Shown here: positions 37,134-48,835 of the stretch, piece by piece
Layout: every line of letters begins with the position of its first letter
How positions within the stretch are numbered: position 1 is the stretch's first letter
From: Formicarius rufipectus
Taxonomy: Eukaryota; Chordata; Aves; Passeriformes; Formicariidae
DNA: 64,000 nucleotides
Assembly (NCBI GenBank): GCA_013399695.1
Contig: VXAU01004424.1
Span: 1,122,959 to 1,186,958 of the forward strand
Reading direction: 5' to 3'
Notes under the pieces: generated by a model
The model's database searches: none
What the model was told of the DNA's origin: nothing
The model's input: the letters and a program-made list of their open reading frames with translations, nothing else
Made by a program: the position numbers and the translations under genes

Positions 37134-39479
37134 ACAAGAATTTAAAAGTGAGGAAATACTAGTTTTCAAGTGGTCTGCATAATCTTAATTTGTTTTTCCC
37201 CCGAGTATGCATTTAAACAGAACTTTGATCACATGGGTTGAACTTATTTTTTCCATTTGGCCCTCATAGTATTTAGTGCACCCGATTCAGAGAGATCACA
37301 GAAGAGAAATTAGATGCTGATGTTTTTTCAACCTGACTCATTTCACTTTGTGATGTCTCTAAGCCTTTGTTTTTAATACACTCTACTCAAACCTTTATCA
37401 CCAACAAAAATCATTACACGTCCTCCTGTGTGTTTATATCATGATCAGAGGGTGAGAGCTCATTAAGGCTTCTAGTCCTCGTTCTCGCTGCTTACAGAAG
37501 TGTAGATTTCTACCTTTCTCGCTCACACTGGAGTTCTTGAAAAGGCAATGTTAATTCAAGCCCTTCCTGACTTCTGAATCCTTCAGAAGTTAATGACCCT
37601 TCTATATGTTTACTGCTCATCCTTTTTCCTATAGGTTCCTTAAACTTTTTTGTAAAGCACCTTGTGAGCAATATCCAATTCACCCAGAGGGTTCAGCAAA
37701 GTTCAGGTCAAGCAGTTGACTACTGCAGTCATACAGACTAATCAGAGCAGCCCTCAGCTGTCTTTGGGCCTGGCCTCTTTGAGACAATAGGCATTTGATA
37801 TCTAATGGGTTCACTGCACACTAATCCATGATACAGGTGTTTCCTGGTCCTTCTTGCAAGTGCTACTGCCCTCATGGCTGTAACTAAAATCATCTACATA
37901 GTCCCTGAGGAGAGCTGAACTCTATGATATATGCAATGTGTGTGAATGACAGGGAGAGCCCTTGGACTATGTATTTGTATACATGTATATATGTGGATAT
38001 TCTCCACAAAGAAGGCAAAGATACACTGTGCCCCAGATGTCGTAGTTGTATGAAAAGACAGCATGCTTACTGCAAATAGAGTCTTTGGAGAATTAACATT
38101 TTAACAGGACATGAGCGTGTGAGAATTTAGCTTTTTAGAAGATTACAGCTGGATCAGATTTCCAGAGGAGTGACAGAAGATAAGTCTTGACATCAAAGCA
38201 ATTTTCTTACAGAGTTTCAAACTTCAACTCCAAAACTCAGACATGCTCTCAACATGATGGTTGCAGGAGTTCTTAACATGACTAAAAGGATGTATTTTTA
38301 CTAACTATGTTCTTGGAATTATCTGAGCCATTTTAGTCAAGACTTTCCAAACCCAATTCAGTTGGATACAGACACCCACCATGGAAAATCTAAGCTGTAA
38401 CAGTTCAATTTTGGCAAACTGTATAAGTAATTGAAAGTAAGTTCTTATAAATGAGCATTAGGCAGTCTTAGCTAAGGGCTTTACTTCTTCTATTATGTAT
38501 ACACATATATGAATAACTAATGCATTTACTCCTGCTATGCATGTGCATACACATTTTATATGTATATGTATAGAAGGGAATTAGTGTAATAGTTTTTAAT
38601 GCAGCTGGCAATCAGAAAGACACAGCTTTATGTGGAATGGCTTGTACTCTTTAGGCAAAATCCTGAGGTTATACACTAACTCCCAAAGCTTCCAAGTATT
38701 TTATATAAATGTAGAGTTCATGAAAAGTGTCAGACCAATGCTTGTTAAGGAGGAAGTTCTTTGTTTGGGTATGACATGGGGCAGTGTGGAGAGCAGTCCA
38801 AGTTTCCTATGTAGCTCTATCAGATGTCTCATCCCTGACCTGGAATGGGGAGGGTGAGGTGAAAGGTTAGTCCATTCTTCATGCTCATTCAATACTTCAC
38901 TTCTCTCTTGAGTGCCAAAAGAGTATCAATTACTGCCAGTTGTGTGTTGCTTTTTGTAATGTGGACTTATGTCCATTAAGAATTGGACTGAGTCCACAAA
39001 TACATCTCACTGAGCCTGTTGGAAAGTCATCATGATGGCAATGACTCTTCCATCATTTCCACAATTGTTGAATTTGAAATAGTACCTGGATTTAATGTAC
39101 TTCATTACTTGAGTCATACAGCTTCCCAACTTTTCATTTGTATTTGGAGAGGAGGTGTCAGGGCAGGAACTCTCTCTACTAATACTGATAAAATAGAATG
39201 GTAATTACAATCTTTCAGTACTGCAGGATGCCTGGTAAATCTATGCTTTTCTAGTCAGGACCTTGTTGCAAGAAAGGTCATGAAACATTATTCAGATAAA
39301 ATTGCTCTAGTCAGGCAGTGTATTCACATTCTTAATAGTCCCTGCAACCATCTAATTTATGGGATACTGCAGTGAGAAACAGGCTGTGATGGTGCTAGTG
39401 TAACAGTATCTTAGCAGCAAATAAACACAGTGTGAGAAACTCTTCCTTTTAAAAACAATGTAAAGGAAAGACATTCAAT
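37134..39479. other. Non-coding sequence
   Basis: Unique AT-rich DNA with TATATG/CATATA-rich patches near 37976-37996 and 38496-38576. Nothing recognised as a gene or element. Confidence 0.55.
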
Positions 39480-39620
39480 CCCTCGGGCAATTTCTTTTCA
39501 AAGCATTTGAATTCTACAATGCCACAGAGACTCTCAGTGCATCACATGGACAAACGCCATCTATAAGTTAATTAGTTTTGCATATGTATTTCACAGACAT
39601 AGTTTCAAACACTTTGCCCT
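39480..39620. promoter_or_regulatory. Candidate conserved non-coding element
   Basis: A unique segment with GTTAATTAGTTTTGCATATG, combining a homeodomain core (TTAATTAG) with an octamer-like TTTGCATATG. A POU/homeodomain site pair of this kind is common in developmental enhancers, but this is motif reading only. Confidence 0.15.
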
Positions 39621-40584
39621 TACTATCACTGCATTTTTTGGTCAGTGTGCATGTAATTTGTCTAAAAAGGCATAACCACACTTAAAAATGACATCTTTAT
39701 CTAAGTAAGAATGCTGTACTGATTTGACTCCAACCATTCTCTAACTGGACAATGCTATGCTTTTGCAAAAAGCTATCGGGGGTATCCCAGAGCCTAAGAT
39801 TCATATCTTTCCAAGCACAGACTATCTTCAGCCATTCCCCTTCCCTCTCTATGTTCTTCCTCATGATCCATTTTTCCGACCTGCCCTTCTCAGCCCTCTG
39901 GGATTTTACAAGCTCTCTCTTCTAACTCTTTGCCTTGGGAGCAAGAGGATCAGAAACAATGGTAGGTAATTCAGAAAGGAGCGGCTGGTGCTAACAAAGA
40001 AAACTCTCTCTGCCAACACAGACTTCATTCCAGTGTGCTGCAGAAAATGGGGAGGCTGTGCTGGGGAAGTATTGCTATGTGCTGGCCCTGTTTCTGTACT
40101 CTTTTATAGGCAATGTCTTTAGGACAGTGTCAGAGGCAGGACACTGTGCTAGGAGCCCTGCATTTCAACTCTGATAATGCAGGCAGCAAATATTGAGTCC
40201 CTTTCTAAGCACAAGCCCAGTTTGTTAAAGCACGACATACCATGAGACATTGAAACTTGGGCCCACTAATAAGCAAGCACCTCACAATGTGGGGCTCAAA
40301 TCTGGATCCAGACTCCTCTGGATTTTCAAGTTATTCAGGTCTGTGGTTTTGGCTCTAGCTCATCTGTCCTAAAAACAAAGTGAAGTTGACAAATGTCTCT
40401 CTTAGGCAGCTGCCCTGAAGGACTGAATATCATTACAAAAAAGACATTAAAATACAAAAGGCCTTAGTAATTTGTGTAGGGTCTAGTTTCCAGTAATGTT
40501 ATAAGAAGCCTGCCAGCATTTTGGTGAAAAGGGTTTGGAGCACAAATCTTATTAACCGAACTGAATGAGGAACAAAACAGCCTC
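39621..40584. other. Non-coding sequence
   Basis: Unique sequence, slightly GC-richer around 39.9-40.35 kb. No gene or mobile element recognised. Confidence 0.55.
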
Positions 40585-40645
40585 ACTTAACACTCCCACT
40601 GAAGTCAGTGGCAGAACTCCCACTGGCCATGGCAGTGCATGATCC
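40585..40645. repeat. Old interspersed repeat fragment, palindromic type
   Basis: CACTCCCACTGAAGTCAGTG, GCAGAACTCCCACTGGC and CAGTGCATGATCCAGCC follow in order, like the old amniote repeat with AACTCCCATTGAAGTCAATGGGAGTTTTGCC and GGATCGGGCC. This is the clearest of the fragments of this type in the window. Confidence 0.5.
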
Positions 40646-41627
40646 AGCCTTTTCAGTACAGAATATAAGCACTTTCCATTTATTACCTGGTCAATTAGTT
40701 ACCAAGGGCTTTTCATTCAAGAAAGAAACCCTATTTAGTGCACTATTTATGAACCATGTTTGGGAGTTTAATATGATCTCAAACATAAATAGATATAAAA
40801 CTGCTACTTTTCCTGAACATGAACCTCTGTGAATAGCAGTAAAATGTATAATGAATTTAAAGTGTAGTACAACCCAGGATCTGGTTATCTTTATAACAGA
40901 CTAGCCATCCTCTGTTTCAAAGTGAAAATTATAGAATACTTTCTATTTAGCTCTTGATCTTCATAAGAACATGGTGAAAAAAGTTCTACTCTCCTCTCAA
41001 AATATGATATTCACTTTGCACACAATGCTTGCTAACTGCTGCATCCACTAAGATACTTAGGATACTAAGGAGCTCAAATCTTTCTAGCCTCACTGAAAAT
41101 GAAAGGGATGGATCTGGTGTGCTCTAAATGAATGACCTAGCTTACTATTACAAACATGGTGGAGCAATGCTACTGTAGATTTCATTGCTGATCAGTACGT
41201 ACCTGCTGGTACTGACTGCAGGTAAGTACCAATTCACCAATGTCATGAGAGTGCACCGTGAGCTACAGACAAAGGTGGAGAGAACTCATTTTTTCCCAAG
41301 CTTCTCATTGATCATGATGACTAAAAAAAAAAAAAAAAANTGAAATAAAATTTTTTGCATTAATTAATTAATTAAAAGAACATCCTGAACTGGTTTCTGA
41401 GTTTTCTTCCTTTAAAATATGCAATTTATTCTATGCTGATGATTAATTTTTATTTATTTTGCTCTTTTATAGTTCAGTGATCTTGTAAAAGCTTTTCATT
41501 CTCTCCAGTCTTCTTCCACTGCCAACATAACTCAGTAAAACCCAGACTTCTTAGCAAACATTGCTACACATGCCAGTATTCTGTCTAATTTTAACTAAAC
41601 ATTCAATAATGCTAAGCTATTTTAGTA
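40646..41627. other. Non-coding sequence
   Basis: Unique AT-rich DNA with a poly(A) run ending in an N (41323-41340). No gene recognised. Confidence 0.55.
41323..41340. repeat. Poly(A) tract with one N
   Basis: Seventeen A follow GACT and the next base is undetermined (N at 41340). The N probably reflects uncertain homopolymer length in the assembly. Confidence 0.9.
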
Positions 41628-41688
41628 CCTTGGGCCCACATTCTCCAAGGTATTTAAGCACAGAACTCCTGTGAGGATCTTGGCTTTG
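41628..41688. repeat. Old interspersed repeat fragment, palindromic type
   Basis: TTGGGCCCACATTCTCCAAG, GTATTTAAGCACAGAACTCC and TGTGAGGATCTTGGC follow the pattern GGGCCCAGATCCTCAAAGGTATTTAGGCACCTAACTCC...GAGGATCTGGGCC, an old amniote inverted-repeat element. The central part is shortened. The two GGATCT/TTGGGCC-like ends are inverted relative to each other. Confidence 0.45.
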
Positions 41689-41734
41689 TTGCTTTCTAAA
41701 AATGCTAGAATTCCCATATGTGCTAACAGGGCAA

Positions 41735-41895
41735 TGGTAAATGAACAACTAATTCTGCTGCTGTATTTACATAAACTTTTATAAATTACATTCTTTCAGT
41801 GTAGAACATGATTATTAATCATCCCATTCAGTTCTGTGTAATATGCAACTAAATAAGGAATACAGTGGACCCTTTGTAATTACTTACCCTAACTT
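41735..41895. promoter_or_regulatory. Candidate conserved non-coding element
   Basis: Contains the perfect 15-bp palindrome ATGATTATTAATCAT at 41808-41822 (two TAATCA half-sites) and other homeodomain-like cores. It is a plausible dimeric homeodomain site, by sequence reading only. Confidence 0.18.
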
Positions 41896-43529
41896 CAGTT
41901 TTAAAGCTAAACACATTGTGACCTTATACTGATTTGGGGTTTATTGAACAGACTCCTCTATTATATGAAAGAAAAGACAAGAAAATGTTTACATAAGATT
42001 TTTTGACATTTATTAACCCCTCAAAATCTCTCTCATACAGTAGTCAATAAAATGTGCTGTGTGTACATATGGGTATAGTAATTAGCACATATGTCAGAGT
42101 AACAAATGAACTCTTTCTGTCAACACAGAAAAGGCCATGAGAATGGCAAATCAAGATTATTCTCTAGTTATGTGGAATCTAAATAATTAAAAAATAATCT
42201 GCTATCCCTAAATGCTACAAATTATTAAAAGCACTGAAATATTCAGGTTTATCTTCATGATTGTTAGTTCACTAAATTATTATTTCCTCAAAACCTCAAA
42301 CTCATGACCTATCCCTCCCCTTCCACTGCCTGCTCCCCAAATCTGTTGCATTGCCTAATTTTCTCTTGCTTAATTAACACTGGCACTAAATTTAGAATTG
42401 TCTGAGTCTGAAAGGACAATTTACGATCTATGCATTCCTATATTAGCACTAATGGAAATAGTGCTTGGGGAAGTATTAATCTAAATTTGAACATTAGTTT
42501 AGGTTCACATTTTTCTCCATCCTGCCTGACATATTTGCAAGCAGATAATGTGCCCATACAGATAATAGACTTCAGATAACAGACTTTTAGCCAGAGGAAC
42601 TTTAATACATTGGTTTGCATACAGGGATATGCTTTGACTGGGTTAGTCAGAGGTATTTACAGCACTGCCTGCCAGGGGATTGCAGTAAGTTGCACTGTCC
42701 TAGCACAAAAAGCTAAGGCTTTTTTACATTTTCTGGAGGAGCATGATGCAGCTTCATAAACAGTGTTAACAGTTAACATAGAGAAACCTGTACCTCCCCT
42801 GCTCTGAGGTGTGTTGAGATGGAGAACAGGAGAATGCAATCTCTGTCTCACACTGCACAGACCCTGCTCGAGGAGGTGAGAGACACTGCTCCTGTGTTCC
42901 TCCCACACCACCTGCCTGAGTGCTGCTCTTGTGGTCTGGCCCATAAAACCCATTTCTTGACATTCTGGCCCTACATCTTGAACTGCCTTGAGAGAATCGA
43001 GCCTTCTGAGGTTGAGCATCTAATAAATTCTGTCCCTAGGCAAGGAAGTGAATGGCCATTTCATTTTTACTGCAGCTGCCCAGCCAGTGTATGCAGAGCA
43101 GCGTGAGGGGAGAGAGACATGCACAAGAAGTCAATGATGATACATATGCTCTTAAAATCCTGGACTGAATGAGGAGCTGTAGGTGTAAGAAGGAAGGGCC
43201 ATGCACACAGTAGGGGAGATTTGAGTGGGTGGGAGCCCTGAAAAATAAAAGTCATACGAGTGCCTTGAAGAAAAGAGAGTAGGAAAGGGGGAAAATGTGA
43301 TGGAGAGATTAAGTCCTCAAAGCAGATCTAGAAATAATGATGCTACTGAGGAACCACTAGAAGAAGCAGTGATCAAAAGTTTAGAAGTGAGGTGGATGGA
43401 GAAAAGCTGTGCACGATGCAGAGAGGAGTTGCTAAGGCAGGTACAAATAGGTTCCAGGCAGGGAAATCCAGGGAGCACCACTGAGAATTGTGTCTTGCAG
43501 GGCTTTGTGTGAAGTACAAAACGTAAGTT
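41896..43529. other. Non-coding sequence, GC-richer at 42.65-43.25 kb
   Basis: Unique sequence. The less AT-rich part has overlapping frames on both strands (120 codons at 43019-42657 minus, 95 at 42819-43106 plus) that are antisense to each other and without known domains. I do not call a gene. Confidence 0.45.
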
Positions 43530-43547
43530 TGCAGTTTCTTCTAATGC

Positions 43548-43636
43548 TGTTGGGTGGGGTTTGTTGTTGTTGTTTTGGAGGGCTTTTTGTTGTTTTGTTT
43601 TTTTGTTTGAGTTTTTATTGTTTAGAGGGGTTTTGT
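43548..43636. repeat. G/T-rich low-complexity tract
   Basis: TTGTTGTTGTTTTGG and TTTTTGTTGTTTTG units with GGGG interruptions. Low complexity, with no recognised parent element. Confidence 0.75.
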
Positions 43637-45031
43637 TTTCTTATTTCCTCTGACACAAAATTAGCTTGATGAGATATAACTGAGGATTTCAACACCTTTC
43701 CATGGAAGACATCCAAATTATTAAAATAAGCTTTTAGAAAATATAGAAAGTCTTCTGATCTCCTGCTAGTAGTTCAAATGTTCTTCCAGGAAGCATATTT
43801 TTTCGTAGAATAAAAGGTATGTTTTGAGTCTTGTCAGAAAGATAGGTGAGCTCCTAAGATCTTAGCCTGTTTAGTTGTCAATGGACAACAGTTCTCATAG
43901 GCAATATACAACTATATTGTGGCTGGAAAGACCACTCAGATATTTTTAAGGTAAATTCAGTTTGTTCTTTCAAAGAGCAATACTTTGAGATGTATGTGGA
44001 GATAATTAGCACAGTCTCTCACACAGAGGTTACTTGGACTGCAACAACCAAGTAGATAAAAATAGTCTTCCCTGTTACCAATTCTGAGAAGTAATAAAAG
44101 TCCATTTCCCACTACAGTAAGAAACCCTTTAGTCTCATATCACTGAACTACTCTTTTTTTAAGCATTTTGATCATTGCTTATTATGCATGGAAAACATGC
44201 TCATGCTAAAAAAAACACATTATCATCTTCTTCAATGGCCTGTGGTCAAACGTGTTTAAAAATTCAATACCAGTAATATACAATATACTCTTTCTCTCTC
44301 TCTTTTTTTTTTCTTGTCCCTGAAAGATAACTTTAGGGAGTTAATATTTCAGATAATTTTGGCTTAAAAAAGTGCAATGTTCCTCGAGTACTGTAAGATA
44401 AACTTTTAAAACCTTCATTTTGGGTATGCCACTGTTTGTTATCTGACTGTACCTGAGATAATACAATGTCATATACCTTTGTTTTTCTTGGTTGGGCAAA
44501 ACATTGTTAGTAATTTTTTGTTAAAAACTTTGATCCTGCATCTCAGTCATACAGTAGCTGACTAGCCAGAAGTTTGAAAGATTCCAACTCTTAGTGACCA
44601 TGACTAAATTTTTTAAAAAGAACTTTATGCCACATATGAGTGACTTCTTATCAGCAGTTTGCAGGGGAAAAAAAAAAACAAACGACAAACTTACATGGAA
44701 ATAAACATAGTGATTTGTTAAATTATGAATAGAGAATGCACTATTTTATGGCTATTTATAAAAATAATGAGCAAAGCATCAAAGAAACTTTGTTTTTGAA
44801 TTCTAATGAAGGAGACATTATTTCCTCCAGTTTCTTCCTATCACAATACGCTCAGAAAGAGAGAAAATTTCTTAGGATGAGGAGAAATAAAGCAAACCTA
44901 TAACTCCAGCTTATGGGTTTTCAAGAACTTCTTCACAAATTGACCCAGGAGCTGCTAAATGTTTGAATTTATGTAAAGAAATTAACCATAGGACAGTAGG
45001 AATATATGTCACACAGAGAGGGAAAGACTGT
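43637..45031. other. Non-coding sequence
   Basis: AT-rich unique DNA with a CTCTCTCT-T run near 44290-44312 and an A run near 44668-44678. No gene or mobile element recognised. Confidence 0.55.
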
Positions 45032-45158
45032 AGTTATGTTATGTTATGATATGTTAAGTTATGTTATGTTATGTTATGTTATGTTATGTTATGTTATGTT
45101 ATGTTATGTTATGTTATGTTATGTTATGTTATGTTATGTTATGTTATGTTATGTTATG
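45032..45158. repeat. (TTATG)n pentanucleotide array
   Basis: About 25 units of TTATG/ATGTT. The first few carry point changes (TATGATATGTTAAGTTATG) and the remainder, from about 45057, is pure. It ends at ATGTTATGAAGGC. Such long pure arrays are usually length-variable. Confidence 0.97.
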
Positions 45159-48100
45159 AAGGCAAATGTGAACTGCAAATGAAGTACAAGCTAAATAAAA
45201 ACACTGGGCCAAATTTTTGACTGGTTTTCTCTGCTCTGCAAAAAGCACAGGTGAAGCCAGCTTAAAGTATTCTTTGAAGACTTGTGGTTACTTTTTGTTG
45301 GTTTTTTTGTTTGTCTTATTATTCTACCGGAAGTGGATTTCTGCTTGGAAAGGGGTCTCCACATGTTAATCTCAGTTTATTTAATGATTTCCTTTATAGT
45401 CATTACTATACCTCCTCTAAGTTTATGGGATTAGCAGGTATTTGCAGACTTAAAGTGGATGTTAGAAGTCCATATAAACAGTATTTAGAAGCATGGTGAC
45501 CCTCGCCCAAATGGACACTGCACTGTGCACTAGTCCTACTACAATGTTTTCACGCTGTCTGCCTACTGAGTGTAGATGCAGTGGCTCCAACAGGAGACAT
45601 GTAGGACTGAAATAATGCTGGCTGAAAGGGATAGATGATTTGGATACAGAGCCAAGCCAGAATACATGCCTCTCTTCATTAAATGACTGAGATTCTCTCA
45701 CACATTAGTGCCACATACTTTGCATGGTCAATGGAAGGCAAAACTTCCTACCTTCTATGTCTTCTTGCTACAAGTGGCTACTTCCCAACCTAAAATTTGG
45801 CTTTGGCTATGCATGTAATAGGCATCACCATTCATTATTGGGGAAATTTCCTGCATCTGAGAGAGCACATGAAAACTTCAGAGCCTTTGTTCAGTCCTAG
45901 GCTATAAAGAGCACATTGCTCCTGCCTCATCACTGCTCAGTGTTTCCCTCCCTTGGCCTCAATCCTGAAGCTGCTGACAGCTCCAGTCACTGCTCTCTGA
46001 CACTGTCTGCCTGTCCACAGTGCATGACATTTGTGGGGATCCTGTAGCTTTGCAGACGTTACCAAGGAATGTCTGGCAAGTGATCATACAGAGTCTTCTT
46101 AATGTGCACCCTGCCTGGTTTGGGTAGGCACAATTGATCTCATAGTATTGCTTTCTCTCCATGACTGGACAGTCACAATCTAACCTTGGACAATCAAGCA
46201 CTACAGCCATTTGCACATCTGACTTGAAGACTGGCCAAAGCAACATTCAGCAAAGCTTGGTCCCCAAAGCAATTATGGAAAGTGAAAGGATACAGCACAC
46301 CTGAAGGGAGCTCATTAATAAAACTGCAACCTTTTTTTTTTTTTNTTACCTCCAGTCTCTATGCTTTTCGCATGAAAGATATTCAAGAAGTGAGGTTTTT
46401 TGCTTACATCACAAGCAACCAGGTGGTTTCCCCAAGGCTAAGCATCAGTTGTGAAAGGGACTGGAGGGCCTGGCAGTGAATACCAATCTGATGGGGATAA
46501 GGGGCAGATGATTTCAGCCAATGCAACTGTGTCATGTTACTGTGATTGCCAGAGAACTGAAAGCTTTGGTAAATCCATTGCTCATATGGCAAAATGCATT
46601 GCTAAAAGATCCCAGCAATACTCTGAGTAGGAAGTTTATTTTTCCCAAAATTGCTTTTGTTTTCTTATTCCCCTATTATAATATTTCTTCTGCTTCCTTT
46701 CAACATGATTGTTTTTCAAATTCTAAACAAAAGAGTAAGCCAAATTATTCTGCAGCATTATATGAGTTGGCATAGAGTAACAGAAGGAGCCATTATGATC
46801 TGTCAGACAACTACTTATTTAGGGACTTTTGAAACTACTGATAATTGACGCAGTAGAATAAAACAGCTTCTCTGGAACTGATGGAGCCTATTGTTTAAGT
46901 ATTTACCACATTTGCTGCAAGTCATTTAAAAAATGCTATTAAAAATGCTATTAACCCTGGTTAAACTATTGTAGACATAAAGGAATGGTGAAAGTGTTAG
47001 GTGCCATGGTGGTATTTAATACCATTTTACTAAACTGACTGCATAAATACAGATTTGAAGTCTAAGATGGGGTGAGGTAGGGGCAATTGGTCACAAATCT
47101 AAACCCCAGTGGCAAACAACATCAGTAAGAGGCAGCTGGAGACTGGAAGAAACAGATAATAATATGCAATGCACTTGGCTGCGTCAGCCTGACAGCCTCT
47201 CTGCCTGCTCCACAGGACTCCTGTGAAGGTTGCCATGGGCTCAGATCCATGTGTCCCTGATACATATTCAATACCAGACCCCATCTCACTCTCCAGAACA
47301 GGGTAAGCTGTGCAGACATACAAGACTGACACATGCACATAGGCAGCTACATCAGCTGGTGCAGGGAACTGGATACTTACTGATATCCAGGGACCTAATG
47401 GACTCAGTCCCCTTGGTGCCTTGGAAGCACAGAAAATCTGAGAAGGTACTTGTAAATCTAAATCTTAAAATATGGGCACCTTGTCAAACTGTGATGAATA
47501 ATCTGATCACAGTGGTTGCTGTTCATGGAGACAGTTGTGGGCTTGCTTTAATTCAGCCCAGCATGGCTGGGAGCTGCATTAAGGAGCTCGTATGTTCCTA
47601 ATTTCTAGGTCTATGGTTAGGACAGCCTTCTGTGAGGTGCAAATTAAAAGCCTGGATGATCTTCCTCTGAGAAAGACACTGAAAAAAGTCCTCCATATCA
47701 TGTGCTCCACTCTCTGACAATTCAGATGCAAAAGGTTGTACCTTTTGGCAACTGCATGTGCTTTGTAGTAGAAGTGAGGACAGAAGCAGTTCCCAAAGAG
47801 AACCCATTGCTTTGGCTCATTGGTGAAAAGAATGGAGGTGAGAACTCACTGGCATATTCTTTTATAGGTTTCCTCAGACAGGATGAAGTTCACAAGCCCA
47901 GCTGGTCCTGGCAGCTGCTGATCTATGTGATTTATACTCACAAGCTCCCCCACCATTCAGTATGTTTGCAAGAGGAGTAGTACTGTCTGGACAAGCCATT
48001 CTTACTATGAATGTGCTGCACTCTTGATTGCCATACGTGCTGTGGACATAGCCAGAATTTCTGTACTGCTCTGTTGCTTCTCTGATTTCATTGCTGGGCA

Positions 48101-48654
48101 TCGGAAATCTTGTTTCTAATATGATCATGTGCACAGTCCTCAAATTCCATTTGAGCAAAATTTCTGCCTGCAAAAATAAAGTATATATGTGGGTTAGAAC
48201 AGTTCCTGTATCTGCCAAAATGTAGATTAAAAAGCTTAAAGACTCTTACAAAAATTTTGAAGAATTGTAATTTTTCCCTTGCAAAACTTTTTGCAACTAT
48301 TACAATTATTAAATATTTTAGAGAGAAAATATAACACTCTGTGGTGATTTCAAGTTCCAGTGCTAATGTGGACATCATCTGACCTCAAGTATGAGAATCT
48401 TCATGGAGGTGCACATGCTTGCTGGAGGTTCTGTCAGCTATCACTGAGGAAAACAGAGATCCATGTGCCTTTTCCAAGTTCTTAGCATGGCATTGGAGGT
48501 AGCAATAAAGAAATTATGAGATTTGAATTTACCTTTACTGTGGTTACACAATTCTGACTCACTTTGCTTTCAGTAGAATTAGTCCAGATTTACTCTGATA
48601 TGAGAAGAGAATTTAGCTTACTTAGCTTTCTACCCATACAAAATAAATGCTAGT
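45159..48654. other. Non-coding sequence
   Basis: Unique DNA of mixed composition. Frames of 92-123 codons (47230-47601 plus, 48218-47874 minus, 46246-45959 minus) show no known domain and overlap others antisense. At 46925-46953 the unit AAAAATGCTATT is duplicated in tandem. A poly(T) tract with an N is listed separately. Confidence 0.5.
46332..46347. repeat. Poly(T) tract with one N
   Basis: Thirteen T, an undetermined base at 46345 and two more T follow AACTGCAAC. Probably an assembly uncertainty in homopolymer length. Confidence 0.9.
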
Positions 48655-48835
48655 CTCAAAGTCTCAATGCCCTTGACTGTGTTTAAAGAACATTAAATAA
48701 AACTGATTGGCTCCAGAAATTATCTACAAATCATGACACCTCAATTGCAGCATAAATAGAGCAAAAAAATTAATTAGTCCTGCCAACAAAATGAATAACT
48801 TTGTTGTTTGCTAAAAGTGAAATATCTCTCTTCTG
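48655..48835. promoter_or_regulatory. Candidate conserved non-coding element
   Basis: A unique stretch with TGATTGGCTCC (CCAAT-type), AAATTAATTAGTCC (homeodomain core) and AACTTTGTTGTTTGC (SOX/TCF-like). Reported only because the motif mix is denser than in the neighbourhood. Confidence 0.12.

Noticed and set aside
45895..45935. CTATAAAGAGC as a TATA promoter
   Set aside because: A single TATA-like word in AT-rich DNA without initiator, downstream gene or GC-rich context.
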